Part shown: piece after piece, positions 10,231-20,545 of the stretch
Position numbering within the stretch: position 1 is the stretch's first letter
Layout: each line of letters opens with the position of its first letter
Assembly (NCBI GenBank): GCA_013002885.1
Contig: JABDLS010000076.1
Location: forward strand, 1 to 64,000
Source of the DNA: Gemmatimonadota bacterium
Lineage (GTDB): Bacteria; Gemmatimonadota; Gemmatimonadetes; Longimicrobiales; Gaopeijiaceae
Reading direction: 5' to 3'
Length of the DNA stretch: 64,000 nt
Notes under the pieces: generated by a model
The model's input: only the letters and a program-made list of their open reading frames with translations
Database searches by the model: none
Told to the model about the DNA's origin: nothing
Made by a program: the position numbers and the translations under genes

Positions 10231-10248
10231 TGTCCTCTTGAGAGGACA
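10231..10248. promoter_or_regulatory. inverted repeat TGTCCTCT-TG-AGAGGACA upstream of the moxR/bat operon
   Basis: Perfect 8-bp arms, 2-nt spacer, 120 bp upstream of the moxR start, in an otherwise non-coding divergent intergenic region. Confidence 0.4.
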
Positions 10249-10367
10249 CTTTTTCACGAGCGGGAGGCCACGAGCCATCCGTGGCCAACCCTTGGAGCCG
10301 TCAACGCATCCATTACCATACCGCGGCCCTGTGAGCGCACATCCAAACGCACCAAAGAGCTTCGCCC

Positions 10368-11369
<1,002 letters not shown>

Positions 11370-11395
11370 GCCGTGCCGGCAAGCAAGGGGCACCG

Positions 11396-12271
11396 GTGAT
11401 CCCTCGGGAGATCCTGAAGCAGGTCCGCCGCATCGAGATCCGGACCCGAGGCCTCGTCAACGAGGTCTTCTCGGGGGAGTACCATTCCGTATTCAAGGGA
11501 CGGGGCATGAGCTTCGCCGAAGTCCGTGAGTATCAATACGGTGACGATATCCGCAACATCGACTGGAACGTCACGGCCCGAAGCGGGGCGCCCTTCGTAA
11601 AGGTCTACGAAGAGGAGCGGGAGCTCACCGTCATGCTTGTCGTGGACGTGAGCGCCTCCGGGGAGTTCGGCTCTCGTGAGCGTCGGAAGGGCGAACTGGC
11701 CGTGGAGATCTGTGGACTCCTCGCCTTCAGCGCCATAAAGAACAACGACAAGGTCGGCCTCATCATCTTCTCCGACCGTGTCGAGAAGTTCGTGCCCCCG
11801 CGGAAAGGTCGGCGCCACGTCCTTCGGGTGCTCCGTGAGCTCCTGTACCACAAGCCCGAGGGCCGCGGCACCGAACTCCGCACGGCGCTGGAGTACCTGA
11901 CCCATGTCCAGCGAAAACGGGCCGTGGCCTTCGTCGTCTCGGACTTCCAGGACGTAGGTTTCGAGAAGGCTCTCTCCGTGGCCGGCAAGCGTCACGACCT
12001 CATCGCCATCCGGATCGGCGACGAGCGGGAGGAAGCTCTCCCCGACCTTGGCTATATGGAGCTGGAAGACCCTGAGAGCGGCGAGGTCGCCGTGGTGAAC
12101 ACCTCGGATCCCGACTTCCGGGAGCGCTTCACGCAGGGGGTGCGGCGGAGAAGGGCAGAGCTCGATCGGGCCCTCCGGAGGAGCAAGGTCGACGTCGTCG
12201 ACGTCGTCACCGGACGGCCGTATGTCCGGCCTCTCATGCGCTTCTTCGAAGAGCGGGCTCGGAGGCAGTGA
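11396..12271 (+). CDS. DUF58 domain-containing protein
   Basis: IEIRTRGLVNEVFSGEYHSVFKGRGMSFAEVREYQYGDDIRNIDWNVTARSGAPFVKVYEEERELTVMLVVDVSAS; follows MoxR as is typical. Confidence 0.93.
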   Translation: MIPREILKQVRRIEIRTRGLVNEVFSGEYHSVFKGRGMSFAEVREYQYGDDIRNIDWNVTARSGAPFVKVYEEERELTVMLVVDVSASGEFGSRERRKGELAVEICGLLAFSAIKNNDKVGLIIFSDRVEKFVPPRKGRRHVLRVLRELLYHKPEGRGTELRTALEYLTHVQRKRAVAFVVSDFQDVGFEKALSVAGKRHDLIAIRIGDEREEALPDLGYMELEDPESGEVAVVNTSDPDFRERFTQGVRRRRAELDRALRRSKVDVVDVVTGRPYVRPLMRFFEERARRQ

Positions 12272-13314
12272 GGATGAGGCGCGGGCGTACCCACGGCAGC
12301 ATGGCCCTGGGGGTGTGCGTCCTCCTGGGCATCCTGGCATCGACTCCGAAGTCCACCCTCGCCCAGTCCCGTCTCACCACCACGCTCGACACGACGCTCA
12401 TCACCGTGGGTGACCGCATCTCATTGGAGGTGCGGGTCGAGCACCCGGCCGACGCGCTGGTCTCCTGGCCTGACTCGCTGGATGCCGATCCCTTCGAGGT
12501 CCTCGAGGCCCGGGTCACGCCGACGCGAGCCCGGGGCGAGTCCTCTGTTTCGTCGGCCGTGTTCTTCCTCACCACCTTCGAGCTCGGGGAGGTGGAGCTG
12601 GCGGGCTTCAACGTCCGGGTTCTCCACCCCGATGAGAGGGAGGAGGTGCTCACTACCGACCGTTACGGGGTCGAGGTCGTCTCGGTGGGCGTGGAAGAAG
12701 GCAGCGACATTCGCGAGATCCGGGGGCCCCTCGCGATTCCCGTGGGCATCCTCAGCCTGCTCGCGGTGGCCCTCTTCCTGATGCTTCTAGGAGCGGCGGT
12801 CTATGCAGCGTGGGCGCGGCGCCGGAAGGGCGAGGGGGACGAGGGCTTCCTTCCCGGACCGTCGCCGCGGCCAGCCCACGAGATCGCCCTGGAAGATCTC
12901 CAGCGCCTGGAGGCATCGACGCTATTGGCTGACGGGCAGATCAAGCAGTATCACATCCGTGTGTCCGAGATCCTCCGGCGGTACGTGGAGGCCCGCTTCC
13001 ATGTTCCAGCCCTGGAGATGACGACATGGGAAGTGATCGGTGGCCTCCAGTCCGCGGGCGTAGACGAGGGTACTCGAGTCGATCTCCGGCGCTTCCTCGA
13101 CCAGTGTGACCTGGTGAAGTTCGCCAAGGCAGAGCCCGACGAGGCGGCGTCGCGCCGACTCCTCGAACTCGGGCGGGCGCTCGTGGAGCGGACGAAGGGT
13201 CCGGAGGCTGACACGGGCTCGGAGGAGTCGGATCCACCGGCACGTGCAGGGCCACCCGAGGCCGCCGGGCAGGCCTCCACCCTCAGTCCCGACTCGGGAG
13301 GGGCGGCCGGCTGA
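12268..13314 (+). CDS. membrane protein of Bat operon, BatD-like N-terminal region
   Basis: Signal peptide, beta-rich domain, single TM (AIPVGILSLLAVALFLMLLGAAVYAAW), helical C-terminus. GTG start at 12268 or ATG at 12274. Confidence 0.7.
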   Translation: MRMRRGRTHGSMALGVCVLLGILASTPKSTLAQSRLTTTLDTTLITVGDRISLEVRVEHPADALVSWPDSLDADPFEVLEARVTPTRARGESSVSSAVFFLTTFELGEVELAGFNVRVLHPDEREEVLTTDRYGVEVVSVGVEEGSDIREIRGPLAIPVGILSLLAVALFLMLLGAAVYAAWARRRKGEGDEGFLPGPSPRPAHEIALEDLQRLEASTLLADGQIKQYHIRVSEILRRYVEARFHVPALEMTTWEVIGGLQSAGVDEGTRVDLRRFLDQCDLVKFAKAEPDEAASRRLLELGRALVERTKGPEADTGSEESDPPARAGPPEAAGQASTLSPDSGGAAG

Positions 13315-14300
13315 TGTTCCGCTTCGACGATCCCGCTGTCCTGGCCCTCCTTCTGGTCATTCCCGTGGGCTTCTGGCTTCGCCGACGCTGGGGGCGCGGG
13401 TCGGCGTCCATCGTGTACTCGCGCGTCGACCAGGCGCGGGCGGCAGCGACGGGCGAGGGGTGGCTCGTCCGCTGGGTGCCGACGATGCTGCGCGGCCTCG
13501 CTCTCGCGGCTTTCGTCGTGGCCCTCGCCCGTCCCCAGACCTCCATCGCCACGGAGAACGTTCTCACCGAGGGCATCGACATCGTTCTCGTCCTGGACGT
13601 CTCCAGCTCCATGCTGGCGGAGGATCTGGAGCCCAACCGCATCGATGCGGCAAAGTTGGTCGCGTCGGACTTCGTTGGCGGCCGGCGCAACGATCGTCTC
13701 GGCCTGGTGGCCTTCGCCGGACAGGCCTTCACGCAGGCGCCGCTGACCTTCGACTACGGCGTCGTCCAGCGGCTCATCGCCGAGCTGGACGTCGGCATGA
13801 TCGAGGACGGCACCGCCGTGGGTATGGGGTTGGCGACCGCGGTGAAGCGGCTCGAAGCATCCGAAGCCGAGTCCAAGGTCGTCGTGCTCCTGACTGACGG
13901 CCGGAGCAACCGCGGAGAGATCGGGCCCGTCACCGCCGCGCAGATGGCCCAGGCGTTGGGCGTGCGGGTCTACACCATCGGTGCCGGATCCCAGGGAACG
14001 GCGAGGGTTCCGGTTCCGGACCCCTTTGGTGGCACGCGGTATGCCAACATGCGGGTCGACATCGATGAGCAGACCCTGACCGAAGTGGCCGAGCTCACGG
14101 GCGGCCGCTACTTCCGGGCCACCGACGCCGCGAGTCTCGCCGCGATCTACGGGGAGATCGACGAGCTGGAGCGCACCGAGATCGAGGTTCAGAACTTCAC
14201 CCGCTTCGAGGAGCAGTTCCCGCTGCCCCTCGGTGTCGGGTTCGTCCTCCTCATGCTCGAGCTCGTTCTCGTGCAGACGGCGCTGAGGAAGCTTCCATGA
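13314..14300 (+). CDS. batA: VWA domain protein, BatA-like
   Basis: MFRFDDPAVLALLLVIPVGF; VLVLDVSSSMLAEDLEPNRIDAAK MIDAS; C-terminal TM. Confidence 0.85.
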   Translation: MFRFDDPAVLALLLVIPVGFWLRRRWGRGSASIVYSRVDQARAAATGEGWLVRWVPTMLRGLALAAFVVALARPQTSIATENVLTEGIDIVLVLDVSSSMLAEDLEPNRIDAAKLVASDFVGGRRNDRLGLVAFAGQAFTQAPLTFDYGVVQRLIAELDVGMIEDGTAVGMGLATAVKRLEASEAESKVVVLLTDGRSNRGEIGPVTAAQMAQALGVRVYTIGAGSQGTARVPVPDPFGGTRYANMRVDIDEQTLTEVAELTGGRYFRATDAASLAAIYGEIDELERTEIEVQNFTRFEEQFPLPLGVGFVLLMLELVLVQTALRKLP

Positions 14301-14341
14301 CGCTGGGAGAGCGCCATGACGCTGGGCGAGCTGCCATGAGG
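14295..14341 (+). repeat. short imperfect tandem duplication (19/20 nt units) between batA and batB
   Basis: ccatgacgctgggagagcg / ccatgacgctgggcgagctg / ccatgagg. Confidence 0.7.
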
Positions 14342-14352
14342 ACGAGAAGCTG

Positions 14353-15384
14353 ATGTTTCGTTTCGCCGACGTGAACTGGCTTTGGACCCTCGGTCTGCTC
14401 CCTGTTTTCGTGGCCCTCGTGTGGACCGCCGCCCGCAGTCGGAGCCGGGCGCTGGAGCGGTTCGCCGATTCGGGACTCGTGGAAAAACTCACCGAGTCTG
14501 TCGATCTCCGGGCTCGTCGGTGGAAGAACGTGCTCCGGGTCATTGCCTTGGGCTTGCTCGCTATCGCCCTGGCGCGCCCCCAGTTCGGCAACCGAGTGGA
14601 GACGGTGCGGAGCGTCGGTCAGGACATTGTCGTCGCCCTGGACCTTTCCCAGTCGATGCTTGCCGAGGACGTGGCGCCCAACCGGCTCGAGCGGGCCCGG
14701 CTCGCCGTTCTCCGCCTCATGCGGCAGCTCGACGGTGACCGCATCGGACTCGTCGCTTTCGCGGCCGACGCCTTCGTCCAGAGCCCTCTCACCATCGACT
14801 ACGGTGCGGCCGCCATGTTCCTGTCGGCCATGGAGCCGGACCTCATGCCGGTGCAGGGGACGGATCTCGGAGCCGCTCTGCGTGTCTCTCTAGATGCTTT
14901 GGAGGAGGGCGCTCGCGATGCTCGCGTCGCTGTCCTGGTGACCGACGGCGAAGATCACGAGGATGCGTTCGCCGAGGAGCTGGTACGGGCGGCGGAGTCG
15001 GGCGTACAGGTGTATCTGGTGGGTGTAGGCGCCACCGACGGTGCACCCATTCCGCTGTACGATGCCCAGGGCCGGAGGGAGGGCTTCTTGCGGGACGACG
15101 AAGGCAACGTGGTCACGACACGGCTCGCCGAGGAGACCTTCCAGCGCTTCGTGCGAGAGGCTGGTGCTACGTATGTGCGGGCTGGAGCCGGAGGGACCGC
15201 CTTCGACGATCTCATCGACGAGATCGCTCGAGGCGAAGGAGAGGAGATCGATACCATGCAGGTGACGCAGTTCCAGGAGCAGTACCAGATCTTCCTGGCG
15301 CTGGCACTCCTACTCCTGGTGGCCGACGGGATGATCTCGGAGCGGAAGCGGCGCCAGGAAGCATGGGCAGGGAGGTTCGAATGA
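14353..15384 (+). CDS. batB: VWA domain protein, BatB-like
   Basis: MFRFADVNWLWTLGLLPVFVAL; IVVALDLSQSMLAEDVAPNRLERAR MIDAS; homologous in layout to the BatA-like ORF. Confidence 0.85.
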   Translation: MFRFADVNWLWTLGLLPVFVALVWTAARSRSRALERFADSGLVEKLTESVDLRARRWKNVLRVIALGLLAIALARPQFGNRVETVRSVGQDIVVALDLSQSMLAEDVAPNRLERARLAVLRLMRQLDGDRIGLVAFAADAFVQSPLTIDYGAAAMFLSAMEPDLMPVQGTDLGAALRVSLDALEEGARDARVAVLVTDGEDHEDAFAEELVRAAESGVQVYLVGVGATDGAPIPLYDAQGRREGFLRDDEGNVVTTRLAEETFQRFVREAGATYVRAGAGGTAFDDLIDEIARGEGEEIDTMQVTQFQEQYQIFLALALLLLVADGMISERKRRQEAWAGRFE

Positions 15385-16262
15385 GACATGGAGCGGTACG
15401 CACGGGCGGGCTAGCCGCTGGCTGCGTCCGCCTCGCCTTCGCGGGGGCGTGGTCGCTCGGGGGCTTCGCGGTGGTCGCGGCTGTTGTCGCCCTCGGTGCT
15501 CCCACGCCGGTGACCGCCCAGTCCGCGCGGGCCCTCGTCCAAGAAGGCAACCGCCTGTACCAGGAGGGCCGATTCCAGGAGGCTCACGAGAGGTACATGG
15601 AGGCGATGGCCGAGTCACCTGACTCTCCTGTCATTCCGTTCAATGCGGGCAATGCCCTGTACCAGGACGCAGACTACCAACGGGCCATGGAGGCATATGA
15701 GGAGGCCATCGCGTCGGGAGATCCCGAACTGGCCAGCGACGCCTGGTACAACCTGGGCAACGCCCTGTACCGGCAGCAGCAGCTTCAGCCGAGCCTGGAA
15801 GCGTACAAGCAGGCGCTTCGCCTCGACCCACGAGACGTCGACGCCAAGCACAACTTCGAGCGGGTTCTACAGGAGCTCCAGCAGCAGCAACAGCAGCCGG
15901 ACCAGCAGCCCCAGGACGACGAACAGGAGTCCGAAGACGGAGAGCAACCTCCCCAGGAGGGCCAGCCCCAGCCCCAGGACGGGTCCCAGGGTCAGCAGCC
16001 ACCTGAAGATGAACCGGGCGAGGAGGAGCAGCCCGAGGGCGAAAGCCAGCAGCCTCCGGGAGAGGAGCCGCAGGACCAGGAGCCCGAACAGGGGGACGCC
16101 GAGGGAGAAAGCGGGGAGGGGCAGGGTCAGCCGCAGCCCAGAGACGGCGAGATGACCGAGGAGGAAGCTCGCCGCCTTCTCGAGGCTCTCGACGAAGATC
16201 CGGGCGACGTGAACCGACGACCGGCCTCGGCTCGAGGCCGAAGGCCCGCCAAGCCGTGGTAA
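15381..16262 (+). CDS. batC: TPR protein with Q/E/P-rich C-terminus, BatC-like
   Basis: TPR units GNRLYQEGRFQEAHERYMEAMAESPD, GNALYQDADYQRAMEAYEEAIASGDPE, YNLGNALYRQQQLQPSLEAYKQALRLDP; long QQQ/QPQ/EEQ tail; ATGA overlap with batB. Confidence 0.8.
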   Translation: MRHGAVRTGGLAAGCVRLAFAGAWSLGGFAVVAAVVALGAPTPVTAQSARALVQEGNRLYQEGRFQEAHERYMEAMAESPDSPVIPFNAGNALYQDADYQRAMEAYEEAIASGDPELASDAWYNLGNALYRQQQLQPSLEAYKQALRLDPRDVDAKHNFERVLQELQQQQQQPDQQPQDDEQESEDGEQPPQEGQPQPQDGSQGQQPPEDEPGEEEQPEGESQQPPGEEPQDQEPEQGDAEGESGEGQGQPQPRDGEMTEEEARRLLEALDEDPGDVNRRPASARGRRPAKPW

Positions 16263-16263
16263 G

Positions 16264-18078
16264 ATGAGGAAGGGAGTCGTCGGCGTCCGGGTGGCGGCCC
16301 TTTGGGCGCTCAGTTGGCTCGGGGCCATGTCCTGGGCCGGGCCGGCATCGGCCCAGGAGCCGAACGTGCGCGCCTACCTCACGCCCGGCTCCACCGTAGC
16401 GCCAGGAGGCTCGTTTACGCTCAACGTCGAGGTGTCCGGCACCCAGGACGTCCAGCGCGACATCCAACTGCCGGACCTGGCGTCCTTTGCCCAGTTTCTG
16501 AGCAGCAGCAGCCAGTCCTCGGTCCAGATGGTGAACGGTCAAACGAGCGTGTCCATCACCCTGCAGTACCGTTATCAGGCCCTCGCCGAGGGGACCCACG
16601 ACATTCCGTCCTTCGAGGTCCAGGCCGGAGGACGGAACGTGTCCACGGAGCCCCTTCAGATCACCGTTTCACCAGATGCTGCTCCCGCGCGGTCCGAAAG
16701 CAGCCCCGTCGGTCCCGACGACCTCTTCATTACGGCGGAGCCTTCGAAGCGGTCGGTCTTCTTGGGTGAGCCACTCATTCTCGAGTACAGGATCTGGACC
16801 CAGGTCGACGTCGCGAGCTTCGGGATGACCCGGATTCCGGAACCAGAGGGGTTCTGGGTGGAGGATGTGACGGAGCCCGGCCAGCCGCGTGTGGAGCAGC
16901 GGACTCGGGGTGGTGTTACGTACACCACGGCGGTAATCCGGCGAATCGCTCTCGTTCCATCAGGCACGGGGGCACGGGCCATCGAGCCCATCGGCGTCGA
17001 GGCCCAGGTCAGGGTCCGTTCCGGCACTCTGGACCCGTTCGAGGACTTCTTCGGCCGCGCATCACCCTTTGCTTCACGAACGGTTCCTACGACCGTGCTG
17101 GCCAACCCCGTCACGATCGACGTCCAGCCGCTGCCCCCCGGTGCCCCGCAGCCCTTCACCGGTATCGTGGGAACGCTGGAGGTCTCGGCCGATCTCGATC
17201 GCGATTCGGTGGCATCCAACGACGCTGTGACGCTCACCGTTCGCGTCGACGGTACGGGCAACATCCCGACGATTCCGGCACCGGAGTTGGAGCTCGACGG
17301 TGATTTCGAGGTCTTCCCGCCCGAGGTGTCCGAGTCCTTCCGGATCTCCGGCGACGGGCTTTCGGGGTCCAAGACCTTCGAGTTCGTCCTCATTCCCAGG
17401 GCTCCCGGCTCGAGGTCGATCCCTTCCATTCGTTTCCCCTACTACGACGACGCCGTGGGCGAATACCGGGTCGCGGCGACGGAGGCCCTCGGGCTCACGG
17501 TTACGGGGATGGCCCTGGAGAGCCCCGGGTCCTTGGGTCGCGGTGGGGTCGCCCAGCTGCGCGAGGACATTCGGTTCATCCGCCTTGGCCCACTCGAGCT
17601 CCGCCGCGTGGGAGGCTCACTCAGTCGGAGCGCGGGCTTCTGGCTCTTCCTGCTCTTGCCTCTGCTGGCCATGGTCGGTGCGACCGCCGTCCGTCGCCAT
17701 CGCGACCGTCTGGAAGGAGATCGGGCGTACGCTCGGGGTCGTCGGGCCGGCCGTGTGGCCCGCAAACGCCTCGCTCAGGCCCGTGAGCTGCTGAAGTCCG
17801 AAGACGTGCGAGCGTTCTACGCCGAGGTGTCCCGGGCGCTTCGAGGCCTCGTTGCCGACCGCATGAACCTCGCCGAGGCGGGCCTGCAGACAGCCGAGCT
17901 CGACCAGGCCCTCGCGGGAACGGGCATCGTCGACGATCTGCGTCGGGAACTCGTGGAGTGCCTCGAGGAGTGCGACCGCCAGCGATTCGCGCCCCCGGGC
18001 GCCGACACGGTCGCGAGAGAACGCTTCCTGCAGCGGGCTGGGGATGTGATGAGCCGGTTGGACCGGGAGGTCCGGTGA
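16264..18078 (+). CDS. batD: BatD-like oxygen-tolerance family membrane protein
   Basis: N-terminal signal; VRAYLTPGSTVAPGGSFTLNVEVSGTQDV; repeated beta domains; TM near C-terminus; operon position. Confidence 0.85.
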   Translation: MRKGVVGVRVAALWALSWLGAMSWAGPASAQEPNVRAYLTPGSTVAPGGSFTLNVEVSGTQDVQRDIQLPDLASFAQFLSSSSQSSVQMVNGQTSVSITLQYRYQALAEGTHDIPSFEVQAGGRNVSTEPLQITVSPDAAPARSESSPVGPDDLFITAEPSKRSVFLGEPLILEYRIWTQVDVASFGMTRIPEPEGFWVEDVTEPGQPRVEQRTRGGVTYTTAVIRRIALVPSGTGARAIEPIGVEAQVRVRSGTLDPFEDFFGRASPFASRTVPTTVLANPVTIDVQPLPPGAPQPFTGIVGTLEVSADLDRDSVASNDAVTLTVRVDGTGNIPTIPAPELELDGDFEVFPPEVSESFRISGDGLSGSKTFEFVLIPRAPGSRSIPSIRFPYYDDAVGEYRVAATEALGLTVTGMALESPGSLGRGGVAQLREDIRFIRLGPLELRRVGGSLSRSAGFWLFLLLPLLAMVGATAVRRHRDRLEGDRAYARGRRAGRVARKRLAQARELLKSEDVRAFYAEVSRALRGLVADRMNLAEAGLQTAELDQALAGTGIVDDLRRELVECLEECDRQRFAPPGADTVARERFLQRAGDVMSRLDREVR

Positions 18079-18860
18079 GGCCCACGGCCGCGGCGGCCCG
18101 CTGCGGAGTCATGGCGATCGCCACCCTGATCCTGTTTCTCCCTTCGTCGGTAGCAGTCCAGGCCCAGGACGAGATCGTCGCTCGCGGCAACGCGGCCTAT
18201 CAGGAGGGGGATTTCGCCGCGGCCGTCGAGGCATACGAGGCCGTGCTCGAGTCGGGCTACCGAAGCGCCGGCCTCGAGTACAACCTGGCCAACGCCTACT
18301 TCAAGACCGGCGAACTCGGACGCGCCATTCTCCATTGGGAGCGGGCTCTGGAGCTGGCTCCCGGCGACGAGGACATTCAGGCGAACCTGGATCTCGCTCG
18401 TTCGCTCACCGTCGATGCGGTGGAACCACTCCCGCGCTTCTGGCTCTTTTCGGTGATGGACTGGTGGATCGGACTTCTCCCGGCCGGTTGGCTTCGGGGC
18501 ATCGTGGCTGTCGGATGGCTCGCAGTCAGCGGAGGCGTCATCCTGAGGGTGCTGGGCAGGGCCGTGTGGGTGCCCACCGTCGGCAGGAGCCTCATCGCGG
18601 TGGGGAGTCTGATTCTTCTGCTCTTCGCCCCCGTCATGACGATCCGCGAGACGGGTTTGGGCTTGCCCGAAGAGGCGATCATCCTTGCCGGCGCCGTCCA
18701 GGTGCGGTCGGCTCCGTCCGCCGAGGACGACCTGACGCTCTTCGAGATCCACGAGGGCACGAAGGTGCGCGTCGATCAGCGAACAGCGGAGTGGCTCGAA
18801 GTGGTGCTTGAAGACGGGAAGGTCGGGTGGGTGCCGGTGGGTGTGCTAGAGGTCATCTGA
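18075..18860 (+). CDS. batE: TPR + SH3-like domain protein, BatE-like
   Basis: GNAAYQEGDFAAAVEAYEAVLESGYRSAGLEYNLANAYFKTGELGRAILHWERALELAPGDED; two TMs; C-terminal SH3-like VQVRSAPS..VGWVPVGVLEVI. GTGA overlap. Confidence 0.85.
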   Translation: MRPTAAAARCGVMAIATLILFLPSSVAVQAQDEIVARGNAAYQEGDFAAAVEAYEAVLESGYRSAGLEYNLANAYFKTGELGRAILHWERALELAPGDEDIQANLDLARSLTVDAVEPLPRFWLFSVMDWWIGLLPAGWLRGIVAVGWLAVSGGVILRVLGRAVWVPTVGRSLIAVGSLILLLFAPVMTIRETGLGLPEEAIILAGAVQVRSAPSAEDDLTLFEIHEGTKVRVDQRTAEWLEVVLEDGKVGWVPVGVLEVI

Positions 18861-18868
18861 GTGCCGTT

Positions 18869-19744
18869 GTGGATCAAACGCATCCTGAAGCCGAGGTCCA
18901 TATCGATGCGGCTCTCGCGACCGCCCTGCTCGAGGATCAATGTCCTCATCTCATGACGCGCGCTCCCGAACTCGTGGACGAGGGATGGGACAACGTCACA
19001 TTTCGAGTCGGCACAGAGCACGCGATCCGACTGCCGCGGCGTCACGCCGCTGTCCAGCTGTTGGAGAATGAGCAGAGGTGGCTGCCCGTGCTTCAAAGCT
19101 GGATTCAGTTGGATGTGCCAACCCCCGTCTTCCGCGGCCAGGCCTCCGATCTCTTCGGCTGGCCTTGGAGCGTGGTGACCTGGGTCCCGGGGAGGACAGT
19201 GGAGGGACGACCGCTGGATGGTGCATCGGCGAGGACGCTGGCCGCGGCGCTGCGATCCCTTCACCGCAGCGCTCCCGTGGATGCACCGACCAATCCCTTC
19301 CGCGGGATACCTTTGCTCGAGCGCCGGGAGGTGGTCGAACCTCGCCTGGCTCGACACGGCCTGGGACAGCTCGCCGAAACGTGGGCCCGGGCCATCGCTT
19401 CGCCCGCGTCGCGAGATCGGGTGTGGCTCCACGGGGATCTGCATCCCCGGAATGTCGTCTGCCACGAAGGGGGTCTCAGGGGCATCATCGACTGGGGTGA
19501 CCTGTGCGCGGGAGATCCGGCCACGGATCTCGCTTGCGCCTGGACGCTCTTCGAGGCACCCGAACGCAAGGTTCTCCTAGGGACGTATGGAGCCTCCAAT
19601 GAGGAGAGAGTGAGGGCGGCCGGCTGGGCCGTCAACTTCGCGTCCGGGCTGGTAGCTTCGGCGGAGCCGCGGCACGTGCCCATGGGGTGGGATATTGTCC
19701 GCAGGTTGTCTGAACCCCGCAGCGAGGCGACGGACCATGACTGA
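18869..19744 (+). CDS. aminoglycoside phosphotransferase (APH) fold kinase
   Basis: VWLHGDLHPRNVVCHEGGLRGIIDWGDLCAGDPATDLACAW catalytic HGDxxxxN and DWGD motifs. GTG start. Confidence 0.88.
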   Translation: MDQTHPEAEVHIDAALATALLEDQCPHLMTRAPELVDEGWDNVTFRVGTEHAIRLPRRHAAVQLLENEQRWLPVLQSWIQLDVPTPVFRGQASDLFGWPWSVVTWVPGRTVEGRPLDGASARTLAAALRSLHRSAPVDAPTNPFRGIPLLERREVVEPRLARHGLGQLAETWARAIASPASRDRVWLHGDLHPRNVVCHEGGLRGIIDWGDLCAGDPATDLACAWTLFEAPERKVLLGTYGASNEERVRAAGWAVNFASGLVASAEPRHVPMGWDIVRRLSEPRSEATDHD

Positions 19745-20489
19745 CGAACAACTGGCAGAGGTCCGCGACTTCTGGAACGGGATCGCCTCGGATTGGCAGA
19801 TCCAGGTGGGTGACGACGGGGATGCGAATCGCCGCCTGAACTCCGACCCGGTCCTCTGGGACTTCGCCGGAAGCGTCGAGGGACGAGACGTGTTGGATGC
19901 CGGGTGCGGCACCGGATACCTCTCCCGGAAGCTAGCCGAGCGCGGGGCGCGGGTCGTGGGTATCGACCTGTCCGACGAGATGATCGAGATCGCCAGGTCG
20001 CGCGGCCCGGAGATCGATTTCCGCGTCGACTCGATCACCGTGCTTCACAGCGTCGGTGACGAGGAGTTCGACCTCGTGGTCGCCAACTATGTCCTCATGG
20101 ATGTGCCTCATCTTCAGGAGGCGGTCGACGCCATCTACCGCGTGCTTCGGCCTGCCGGAAGGACCGTGGTCGTCTTCTCCCACCCCTGTTTCCCCCAGGG
20201 TGAGCGGACGGATGGAGCGGATGGGGAGGCGATCTTCACTTGGACTCGATCGTACTTCGAGCCCCTGCGGATCGTCGAGCCGCCATGGGGCCACTTCACG
20301 TCGGATTTCATCTGGTTCCACCGGCCGCTATCCGATTATTGGAAGGCCTTCAGCGCCGCGGGCTTCGCGGTGACCCGTTTCGAGGAGCCGAGAATCACGC
20401 CAGACCGATATCACCTGGCGACGTCGGATCGTGAGTTGGAGCGCAGCCGAGCCCGACCGTATTCGGTGGCGTTCGAGCTCCAGAAGTAG
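19737..20489 (+). CDS. SAM-dependent methyltransferase, class I
   Basis: VLDAGCGTGYLSRKLAERGARVVGIDLSDEMIEIARSRG; VVANYVLMDVPHLQEAVDAIYRVLRPAGR. Confidence 0.92.
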   Translation: MTDEQLAEVRDFWNGIASDWQIQVGDDGDANRRLNSDPVLWDFAGSVEGRDVLDAGCGTGYLSRKLAERGARVVGIDLSDEMIEIARSRGPEIDFRVDSITVLHSVGDEEFDLVVANYVLMDVPHLQEAVDAIYRVLRPAGRTVVVFSHPCFPQGERTDGADGEAIFTWTRSYFEPLRIVEPPWGHFTSDFIWFHRPLSDYWKAFSAAGFAVTRFEEPRITPDRYHLATSDRELERSRARPYSVAFELQK

Positions 20490-20545
20490 CCATCTCACCG
20501 CGCTCGTTGGAGAGGCCACGACCAGGGGAGAACATTCGCGGGGAG

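Noticed and set aside
12951-14591. 546-aa minus-strand ORF across bat genes
   Set aside because: Antisense to VWA-domain genes with intact motifs; no domain and no plausible start context.
18869-19744. Aminoglycoside resistance gene
   Set aside because: APH fold only; no resistance-specific features, and such kinases are common in environmental bacteria.
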